Assembly (NCBI RefSeq): GCF_020991275.1
Contig: NZ_JAJLQY010000001.1
Coordinates: 124,001-188,000 of the forward strand
From: Actinocorallia sp. API 0066
Lineage (GTDB): Bacteria; Actinomycetota; Actinomycetes; Streptosporangiales; Streptosporangiaceae
Length of the DNA: 64,000 nt
Direction of reading: 5' to 3'
Shown: one piece after another, positions 56,301 to 62,651 of the stretch
How the letters are laid out: each line of letters opens with the position of its first letter
Position numbering within the stretch: the first letter of the stretch is position 1
The notes under the pieces: model-generated
Databases searched by the model: none
The model's input: the letters and a program-made list of their open reading frames with translations, nothing else
What the model was told of the DNA's origin: nothing
Made by a program: the position numbers and the translations under genes

Positions 56301-57123
56301 GAACCAGCGCTACCACGTCGTGGACTCGCGCGGCCGAACCCGCCCCGTCTGGGTCCCCGGCGAGATGCACGTGGCCAGCGAGGTCGGCCTCGCCCGAGGC
56401 TACTGGCGCGACCCCGAACGAACCGCCGCGAAGTTCGTCCCCCTCCCCGGCCTCGAACCCCGCGCCTACGCCACCGGCGACCTGGGCCGCCTCCTCCCCG
56501 ACGGCTCCCTCGAAATCCTCGGCCGAACCGACTTCCAGGTGAAGCTCCAGGGCCACCGCATCGAACTGGGCGAAATCGAGTCCGCCCTCACCACCCACCC
56601 CTCGGTCGCCCGAGCCGTCGTTCTCGCTGCCGGTCAGCGCCTCATCGCCTTCGTCACCGGCGAGAACCCCGACCCCGAGGCGCTGCGCACCCACCTGTCC
56701 GACCACCTACCCGCCCACATGATCCCGGCGACCATCGGTGTGCTCGACGCGCTGCCGTTGACCCGCAACGGCAAGGTGGACCGTCTCGCCCTCGCCGACC
56801 TGGCCGCCGCCGCCGGGCCCGCGCGGGACCCGGGCGGGCCGCCCCAGGGGCCGGTCGAGGAGGTCGTCGCGCTGCTGTGGGGCGAGTTCCTCGGGATCGA
56901 CGGGATCGGCAGGACCGACCACTTCTTCGGGCTCGGCGGGAACTCGCTCGTCGCGACCCGCACCGTCACCCGGCTGCGCGAGCTGTTCGGCGTTGAACTC
57001 CCGCTCCGTGTGGTGTTCGCGCGGCCGACCGTCGCGGACGTCGCCGCCGCGCTGGTCGCCGACCCCGCCGACGCGGCCCGCGTGCACGCGATGTGCGAGG
57101 TCCTGCGTGGTCTGGAGGACTGA
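53395..57123 (+). CDS. NRPS with heterocyclisation: remnant A - Cy - A - PCP
   Basis: A 1242-residue synthetase. Residues 1-185 look like the N-terminal part of an A domain (TLTHAELDARVDKLAHDLAR and VAAVVATLAVLRLGAIPVPR) cut off before its core motifs. A Cy domain follows (about 190-640), beginning PLTDTQQAYWIGRG, with the diagnostic DxxxxDxxS in DLLIIDAWSYF. A complete A domain (about 650-1120) has YVIYTSGSTGVPKG, LHFDLSVYDVFG, AGDWIPVDL and GGPTETCVWS. The PCP Ser is in LGGNSLVAT (about 1182). The pocket reads about D-L-Y-N-I-A-S-V-W-K, close to Cys-activating A domains; Ser or Thr are possible. It would form a thiazoline or oxazoline. Followed by two terminators. Confidence 0.93.
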   Translation: MTELRTTPGVPDTGRPAVVSRTETLTHAELDARVDKLAHDLARRITPGQWIAVDGTPSVAAVVATLAVLRLGAIPVPRDLDRVAEFTPLPEEAAAGEGWDDLAARIPPDARGAWAARSAPPAWTAFLTAGAELHVADSAALATPARLRDWLLGRRITHAVVDGPLDGVHWPAHVTAPELIVPRTEDPDRFEPFPLTDTQQAYWIGRGDAVELGGVGCHGYWEWEGDGLDVPRFTAAWRDVVDRHDALRTVILPDGTQRVLKDPPAYEIPVLDLRELPDEEAAARAEALREELAHRIIPADRFPLWDVRVTLLPHGRVRLHLGLDLLIIDAWSYFQILVPDLVARYADPGRELPPLSLRFRTYALEMEEWRRTSAEYAAARAYWLDRIDDLPPAPQLPRAAGPLPEQPRFTRREFTQPPDRWSVFKARAAALSVTPSGLLLAAFAEVLRTWSADEALTINVPLFDRAPVHPDVERVIGDFTTTSLLAVTETGGAFADRARAVQRRLWADLEHRHFSGVQVMRELATRQGVASRAAFPIVATILLGQPPRHFHTALGEAIHTSTQTPQVTLDMQVAEVDGALRLSWDSVDEVFPPGLLADMFGAFTGLLDLLVDDGSALAREVFDLVPSAQVALVREVNSTAGPHPDWLLHAPVAAYAAAQPDAVAVVSGDVRLSYAELDGRVNRVGRVLRETGAEPGRLVAVVMRKGWEQIVAAHGVLASGAAYLPIDPAVPAERLRHLLADGEVSVVLTQSVLYDGLAWPPGVRVLCVDVDFEDVDPSPLTPVQGPSDLAYVIYTSGSTGVPKGVMVEHRGAANTIADVNARFGIGPGDSCLAVSDLHFDLSVYDVFGMIAAGGTVVVPEHSANPDPERWAELLTAERVTFWNSVPALLELLVGQLEGTPDGLPALRTVILAGDWIPVDLPGRLRALAPDVRVIASGGPTETCVWSVINPLDAPVDPSLPSIPYGRPMTNQRYHVVDSRGRTRPVWVPGEMHVASEVGLARGYWRDPERTAAKFVPLPGLEPRAYATGDLGRLLPDGSLEILGRTDFQVKLQGHRIELGEIESALTTHPSVARAVVLAAGQRLIAFVTGENPDPEALRTHLSDHLPAHMIPATIGVLDALPLTRNGKVDRLALADLAAAAGPARDPGGPPQGPVEEVVALLWGEFLGIDGIGRTDHFFGLGGNSLVATRTVTRLRELFGVELPLRVVFARPTVADVAAALVADPADAARVHAMCEVLRGLED

Positions 57124-57135
57124 CCGGGCACCGCC

Positions 57136-57167
57136 AAGGGGCCGACGGATGCGCCGTCGGCCCCTTT
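57136..57167 (+). terminator. First terminator after the NRPS operon
   Basis: A 13-bp stem (AAGGGGCCGACGG and its complement) with a 5-base loop, ending in TTT, starts 12 bases after the NRPS stop. Confidence 0.8.
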
Positions 57168-57197
57168 GTCGTGCTTGTGGTGGCTTGGGAAAAGGGA

Positions 57198-57225
57198 ACG
57201 GCCCGGCGGACCGGGCCGTTTTTTT
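57198..57225. terminator. Second terminator between convergent NRPS operons
   Basis: A 9-bp stem ACGGCCCGG/CCGGGCCGT with loop CGGA is followed by seven T on +. It also lies 10 bases beyond the minus-strand NRPS stop, so it may serve both operons. Confidence 0.85.
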
Positions 57226-57234
57226 GGGGTGGGT

Positions 57235-60200
57235 TTAAAGATCGCGGAGGTGGGTGAGGAAGGAGGTGGCGAGAGTTTGGGCCTGGGGTGGGTTGTTGTT
57301 GGTGGTGAGGTGGAGGCGGAGATGGTCGGGGTCCAGGACGGCGCGGATGTCCAGGGTGGCGTAGGGGCTGGTGGAGATGACGGCGGAGGGGGCGGTCGGG
57401 GCGTCGGCGGGGGTGGTCTGGAGGGTGAGGAGGAGGGTTTCGGGGCCGCCTCGGAAGAGCTCGGTGATGTGGGCGAAGTTGCCGGTGACGTCGGCCAGGT
57501 GCGGGGGGCGGGAGGAGCGGCGCAGCAGGATCGTGGCGCGGGGGGCGGCCGTGTGCAGGGCGGCGGCCAGGTGTTCGGGGAGGCGGGGGCCTGCGGCGGC
57601 GCGTAGGCGGGTGAACGAGGGGAGGTCGAGGTCGGCGGTCAGGTGGGTGAGGCCGTTGTAGTGGCCGGGTTCCGGGCCGCGCGAGGTGCGCGGTGAGGGC
57701 TCGGGACGGGAGGAGGCGACGTGCTCGCGGAAGGTGAACGACGGTGGGGGCCTCAGCGTGTCGGGGTCCTCGTAGTAGGCGGCAAGATCGGGGAGGACGA
57801 CGTGATGCATGCTTTCGGGATCGATGACGAGGGGCTGGACGGCGAGCTGGACGTGCGCGCCGCCGTCCGGGAGAAGGCTGAGGGTGAACCGGTGCGGCCG
57901 GGCGCCGGAGCGGGAGGCCGCCCGGATCGCGGCGAGCTCACGGGCGGCGGCCTCGGCGTCCGCGTCCCGCAGGTCGCGGAGGGTGAAGTGGGCGCCCTCC
58001 GGCGCGACGGCCTGGGTGCCGTCCGGGTGGACGGCGGTGCGCAGCGCGTCGTGCCGGGCCACGACAGCCCGCCAGGCGGCGGCGAGGCGGTGCTCGTCCA
58101 CCCAGTCGAGCGGCCACTCGTAGACGTCGCGCGCCGGCTGCTGGAAGCCGCTCGCCGCCCACATCTCGCGCTGCGCGGCGGTCAGCGGGAACGGGGCGTG
58201 CCGGAGCGCCGGGTCACCGGACGGCCGGGCCGGGTCGGCGGCCAGGAGCGCGGCGAGCCCGGCGACGGTCGGCCTGGCGAACAGGTCGGGCATGCCGATC
58301 TCGCCGGGGAACCGGGCGCGGACGGCGGCGAGCAGCCGGGTCGCGCGCAGCGAGTCGCCGCCGAGGTGGTGGAAGTCGTCGTCCAGGCCGACGCCCTCGA
58401 CCTCCAGGACGTCCTCCCAGATCCGCACGAGCGCACGTTCCGAGGGCGTCTGCGGCGCGCGATAAGGCACCTCGAGTTCTGGCCGTCCGGCCGACGGCGC
58501 GGGCAGCGCCGCCCTGTCGATCTTGCCGTTGGCGGTGGTGGGCAGCGCCAGCACCACGTAGGCGGCGGGCAGCATGTAGGGCGGCAGCACCCGGGCGAGC
58601 GCCGCGCGCAGGTCGGGCACCCGGGCGGGCCGGGCGGGGTCGGGCTCCACGTAGGCGACGAGCCGTGGTTCGCCCTCGCGGTCCTCGCGCGCGAGCACCG
58701 CGCACTGCCGGACCCCGTCCTGCCCGGCCAGCACGCTCTCGATCTCGCCGAGGTGCACCCGGTAGCCGCGGATCTTGGTCTCGCTGTCGGCCCGCCCGAC
58801 GACCTCGATCAGCCCCTCGGGGGTGTGCCGGGCCAGGTCGCCCGTCCGGTAGAGCACGGGGTACGGGTCGTCCGGCAGCGGGTTCGGCAGGAAGCGCGCG
58901 GCGTTCTCGTCGGGCCGGTTCAGGTAGCCGAGCGAGAGGCTCCGGCCGGAGACGTGCAGCTCGCCGATCTCGCCGGGCGGCACCGGCCGCAGCTCGTCGT
59001 CCAGGATGTAGGTGCGCACGTTCGGGACGGGCCCGCCGATCGGGGGGCGGCGGCGCGCCCGCTCCGCGTCGGAGAGCCCGGCCGCCGTCGCGGTCAGGTC
59101 GCAGGTGGCCACGACGTTGGCCTCGGACGACCCGTACACGTTGAGCACGGTGAACGGAAGCCGGGCGGGCGGCCACGAACGCACCCGCTCGCCCGCTATC
59201 CGCATCGAACGGAGCGCCGTGCCTTCGGGCCACTCCAGCGTCCACAGGCGCTCGGCCATGGCCGTCATCTGGAGGGTGTGCGTGACGCGCTCGGCCACCA
59301 GCCAGTCCCGCAGCAGCTCGGGGGAGGCGGCCGTCTCCTCGTCCGGGATGACGACGCAGCCGCCCGCCGCGAGCACGGGGAAGAAGTCGACCTCGACCAG
59401 GCCCGCGCCGGGCGAGCACAGCCAGGTGCCGCGCGCGTCGGGGCCGATGCCGCACTGGGCGCGCAGCGCGTGCACCGTGTTGCGGAACGGCCCGTGCCGC
59501 AGCGCGACCGCCTTCGGCTTCCCGGTCGAGCCGGACGTGTAGGCGATGTGGCTGACGGACTCGTCGGTGATCTCCCCGCGCGGGTCGACCGGGGCGCGGC
59601 CGCGCCACCCGGCGTCGGGCTCGGCCGGGACGAGCGGGACGCCGTCCGGCAGGAGGGGGGCGAGGCCGGAGGTGGTCACGACGGCCGTCGCCGCCGAGTC
59701 CGCGACCATAAAGGCGAGCCGCTCGGCCGGGTAGCGCGGGTCGAGGAGCACCACGGCGGCGCCCGCCTTGAACACCGCGAGTTGGGCGACGACGCTGGCC
59801 GCGCTCCGCTCCAGCAGCACCCCCACCTTCGCGCCGGGCCCGGCGCCCAGCCCGGCCAGGTGCGCGGCGAGCCGGTCGGCGTCGGCGTCCAGCGCGCCGA
59901 AGGTCGTCGGGACGCCCTGGTCCAGCACGGCGACGGCGTCCGGGCGCTCCCGCGCGATCCGCCCGATCAGCTCGTGCGCGTGCCCGTCCGGGACGGGCAG
60001 GTCCGCGAAGGCCACGGCGGCGCGGCCGGGCGGGGCGGCGGCCCGCGCGTCGGCGGCCCGCGCCACGAAGTTCTTGATCATCAGGTATCCGTTCTCGGTG
60101 CCGATACTCTCCGGGTGGAACTGGACCGACTCGACCGGCAGCGCACGGTGCCGCAGGCCCATCACATAGCCGTCGTCGCGCGACCTCGCGGTGATCTGGA

Positions 60201-60621
60201 GCTCGGCCGGGACGGTCTTGTCGGGGACGATGAGCGAGTGGTAGCGGGTCGCGCGGAAATCGGCGTCGAGCCCGGCGAGCAGGCCCGTGCCGTCGTGGCT
60301 GATCCGGCTGGACTTGCCGTGCACGAGGTGCGTGGCGGGCACGACCTCGCCGCCGAACGCGAGGCCGACGGCCTGGTGGCCGAGGCAGACGCCGAGGACG
60401 GGGAGCCGTCCGGCGAACTCCCGGATCAGTGGCACGTACCCCGCCTCCGCCGGATGGCCCGGGCCGGGCCCGAGCAGCAGCGCGTCCGGCCGCAGCGACC
60501 CTACGAGGCCCGGCTCCGCCACGTCGCTGCGCACCACGACGGGTTCCGCCCCGGCCGAGGACAGGTAGTGGCACAGCGTGTGCACAAAACTGTCGAAGGC
60601 GTCGACGACGACGACCCGCAT
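57235..60621 (-). CDS. Glutamine amidotransferase (TrpG/PabA type) fused to NRPS A-PCP and degenerate Cy-like domain
   Basis: A 1128-residue fusion. Residues 1-195 are a class I glutaminase: nucleophile Cys79 in LGVCLGHQAVG, His169 and Glu171 in VQFHPES, and GPGPGHP. An A domain (about 220-720) follows with IAYTSGSTGKPKA, LNVYGSSEANVV and NGKIDRAALP. By hand its position 235 is Gly, not Asp (about G-L-V-L-R-A-V-V-V-K), as expected for a substrate without an alpha-amino group and reminiscent of anthranilate-activating A domains. The PCP Ser is in HLGGDSLRATR (near 757). The last ~320 residues resemble a shortened Cy domain with QPLVIDPES where DxxxxDxxS is expected. ATG 60621 overlaps the TrpE-like stop (TGATG). 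It likely makes and loads anthranilate. Confidence 0.9.
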   Translation of the reverse strand: MRVVVVDAFDSFVHTLCHYLSSAGAEPVVVRSDVAEPGLVGSLRPDALLLGPGPGHPAEAGYVPLIREFAGRLPVLGVCLGHQAVGLAFGGEVVPATHLVHGKSSRISHDGTGLLAGLDADFRATRYHSLIVPDKTVPAELQITARSRDDGYVMGLRHRALPVESVQFHPESIGTENGYLMIKNFVARAADARAAAPPGRAAVAFADLPVPDGHAHELIGRIARERPDAVAVLDQGVPTTFGALDADADRLAAHLAGLGAGPGAKVGVLLERSAASVVAQLAVFKAGAAVVLLDPRYPAERLAFMVADSAATAVVTTSGLAPLLPDGVPLVPAEPDAGWRGRAPVDPRGEITDESVSHIAYTSGSTGKPKAVALRHGPFRNTVHALRAQCGIGPDARGTWLCSPGAGLVEVDFFPVLAAGGCVVIPDEETAASPELLRDWLVAERVTHTLQMTAMAERLWTLEWPEGTALRSMRIAGERVRSWPPARLPFTVLNVYGSSEANVVATCDLTATAAGLSDAERARRRPPIGGPVPNVRTYILDDELRPVPPGEIGELHVSGRSLSLGYLNRPDENAARFLPNPLPDDPYPVLYRTGDLARHTPEGLIEVVGRADSETKIRGYRVHLGEIESVLAGQDGVRQCAVLAREDREGEPRLVAYVEPDPARPARVPDLRAALARVLPPYMLPAAYVVLALPTTANGKIDRAALPAPSAGRPELEVPYRAPQTPSERALVRIWEDVLEVEGVGLDDDFHHLGGDSLRATRLLAAVRARFPGEIGMPDLFARPTVAGLAALLAADPARPSGDPALRHAPFPLTAAQREMWAASGFQQPARDVYEWPLDWVDEHRLAAAWRAVVARHDALRTAVHPDGTQAVAPEGAHFTLRDLRDADAEAAARELAAIRAASRSGARPHRFTLSLLPDGGAHVQLAVQPLVIDPESMHHVVLPDLAAYYEDPDTLRPPPSFTFREHVASSRPEPSPRTSRGPEPGHYNGLTHLTADLDLPSFTRLRAAAGPRLPEHLAAALHTAAPRATILLRRSSRPPHLADVTGNFAHITELFRGGPETLLLTLQTTPADAPTAPSAVISTSPYATLDIRAVLDPDHLRLHLTTNNNPPQAQTLATSFLTHLRDL

Positions 60622-62651
60622 CACGGCTCCACCCCCGTGACGGCCCAGTGCGCGGCGCCCGCCTTGGCCAGCGTCTCCGCCCACTCACGGGCCGGGTCGG
60701 AGTCGGCGACGATCCCGGCCGCCGCGCGGGTCCGGTACACGCCGTCGCGGTACACCAGGGCCCGGATGCACAGCGCCAGGTTGAGGTACCCGCCGAACCC
60801 GACGAGCCCGAGCGCCCCCGCGTACATGCCGCGTCGGCTCTCCTCGACCTCCTCGATGATCTCCATCGCGCGGATCTTCGGCGCGCCCGTCATGGTGCCC
60901 GCGGGAAAGAGGGCCGCGATGACGTCATAGGAGTCGGCTTCAGGGCGGACGTCGCCGACGACCGTCGAGACCAGGTGCAGGACCTTCCCGAACCGTTCGA
61001 CCGCGAGCAGTTCGGGCACGTCGAGCGTGTCGGTGACGCAGATCCGGCTGATGTCGTTGCGGCACAGGTCCACGAGCATCACGTGCTCGGCGATCTCCTT
61101 CTCGTCGGTGCTGAGCCGGGTGACGGAGGCCGCCATGTCGTCGCCCACGGGCAGTGTCCCGGCGAGCGGCCGCATCGTCGCGCGCCCGTCCACGACCCTG
61201 ACGAACAGCTCGGGGCTGGCGCCGACCAGGGTGCTCCCGGCCGAGGGGGCGAGGAACATGTACGGCGCCGCCGTCCGCTCCCGCAGCCGCGCGTAGACCG
61301 CGACCGGTTCGGCGTCACTCCGGAACGCCGTCTCGTGGCCGACGACCACCTGGTAGATGTCCCCGACCGCGATATGCCCCAGACACTTGGCCACCTTGGC
61401 CACATACGCCTCCCGTGGCGTATCACCCTCCCCCTCCACACCGCCCTGCGCGCCGGACCCGGCCGACGGCACGAACCCCGCGCCCGCAAGACTCGCGATC
61501 AGCCCGAGCACACCCCCCGCCCACCCCTCCCCACCCTCATCATGGGTGTTGGGTGTGGTGTGGGTGTTGGGCCAGGTGTTGGAGGTGTGGAGTAGGAGGT
61601 CGGCTTCGTCGCCGGTGATGGGGATGCGTAGCACGCCTTGGTAGAGCACGAGGTGTACGTCGGGCACGTTGGGATCGCCGTTGATGAGGTAGGGGAGGCG
61701 CTCGATGTACCGGGCGGTGTCATAACCGAAGTGCGCGACAAAACCGAAGTCGAACGCGGACGGCCCCGCGTCTACCTCAAAATGTGCCTCCAGCGCCCGT
61801 AGCAGCTCCCAGAGAGCGGGCCCCTCCACCGGCGTGAAACGGGCGACGAGCGCCCGAACTTGCCCGCACAGCGGCTCCGCCCCCGCGACGTCCACCCGCC
61901 CCGCCGTCACCGAAACGGTCAGCACAGGCCCGAACGCCACAACATGCTGTCCCCGATCCGCCCCCGGCCCCCCGGCCGACTCCAGCAGGCACACCCCCTC
62001 CGCCCCGTACCTCCCGACAAGCACCCGATAAGCCGCAAGCGGCTCCGGCACCAACACCCGATACCGCTCCGTCCGCACCCTCACCACCCCACCCCCCGCC
62101 CCGCGCCTGCCCTGTACACCGCTTACACCGCTCACGTCGCTCACGCTGTGCGCGTCGCTCACGTCGCTCACGTCGCTCACGCTGCTCGCGCTGTGCGCGC
62201 CGCTCACGCTGCTCGCGCTGTGCGCGCCGCTCATGCTGCTCGCGCTGTGCGCGCCGCTCACGTCGCTCACGCTGTGTGCGTCGCTCACGCTGTGCGCGCT
62301 GCTCGTGATGGGCATGCCGCTCGTGCCGGTCCCGCCGTGGGTGTCACTCGCGCGTTCGGTGTCACTCGCGCCGTGGGTGTCACGTGTACTGTTCGTGCCG
62401 TTTGCGCCGTGTGCGTTGTCTGTGCCGTGTGCGCCGTTCATGCCACTCACGCCGCTTCCGTCCTGGGTGCCGTAGGCGCCGCTCGTGCTGACGCTGCTCG
62501 TGCTGACGCCGCTCGTGCCGGTTCCGCCGTGGGTGTCGTTCGCGCCGGGCATGTTGCTTGTGCCGGGTGTGCCGGGTGTGCTGGATGCACCGGGTATGTC
62601 GGGTGTGCTAGGTGTGTTGGGTGTGGTGTGGGGGTTGTTTTTGTTGGTCAT
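60621..62651 (-). CDS. TrpE/PabB-type chorismate-utilising enzyme (anthranilate synthase component I-like) with repetitive N-terminal extension
   Basis: A 676-residue protein. Residues from about 190 to the end form the chorismate-binding fold, with EKEIAEHVMLVDLCRNDISR, FGKVLHLVSTVVGDV, FPAGTMTGAPKIRAMEIIEE and AAAGIVADSDPAREWAETLA. The TMTGAPK form (Thr, as in TrpE) favours anthranilate or aminodeoxyisochorismate over PabB-type aminodeoxychorismate. Its glutaminase partner is the N-terminal domain of the next gene. Residues 1-187 are low-complexity Ser/Gly/Thr/His/Asn with tandem repeats and have no counterpart in TrpE. The ATG at 62651 overlaps the upstream stop by 4 bases, which supports this start. 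A smaller Asn/Thr/His-rich insertion lies near residues 345-365. Confidence 0.88.
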   Translation of the reverse strand: MTNKNNPHTTPNTPSTPDIPGASSTPGTPGTSNMPGANDTHGGTGTSGVSTSSVSTSGAYGTQDGSGVSGMNGAHGTDNAHGANGTNSTRDTHGASDTERASDTHGGTGTSGMPITSSAHSVSDAHSVSDVSGAHSASSMSGAHSASSVSGAHSASSVSDVSDVSDAHSVSDVSGVSGVQGRRGAGGGVVRVRTERYRVLVPEPLAAYRVLVGRYGAEGVCLLESAGGPGADRGQHVVAFGPVLTVSVTAGRVDVAGAEPLCGQVRALVARFTPVEGPALWELLRALEAHFEVDAGPSAFDFGFVAHFGYDTARYIERLPYLINGDPNVPDVHLVLYQGVLRIPITGDEADLLLHTSNTWPNTHTTPNTHDEGGEGWAGGVLGLIASLAGAGFVPSAGSGAQGGVEGEGDTPREAYVAKVAKCLGHIAVGDIYQVVVGHETAFRSDAEPVAVYARLRERTAAPYMFLAPSAGSTLVGASPELFVRVVDGRATMRPLAGTLPVGDDMAASVTRLSTDEKEIAEHVMLVDLCRNDISRICVTDTLDVPELLAVERFGKVLHLVSTVVGDVRPEADSYDVIAALFPAGTMTGAPKIRAMEIIEEVEESRRGMYAGALGLVGFGGYLNLALCIRALVYRDGVYRTRAAAGIVADSDPAREWAETLAKAGAAHWAVTGVEP
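62127..62285 (-). repeat. In-frame tandem repeats encoding Ser/Ala/His/Asp units
   Basis: Three 27-bp tandem copies (62178-62258) encode SGAHSASS(M/V). They are flanked by two copies of a 33-bp unit encoding SDAHSVSDVSG (residues 123-133 and 165-175). A further pair encodes DTHGGTGTSG at residues 39-48 and 103-112, outside these bounds. All keep the reading frame. Confidence 0.85.

Noticed and set aside
57721-60930. Long plus-strand open frame (1069 codons)
   Set aside because: Antisense to the glutaminase-NRPS fusion.
62127-62285. Possible CRISPR array
   Set aside because: The repeats are tandem without spacers, keep an open frame and encode a repeated peptide.
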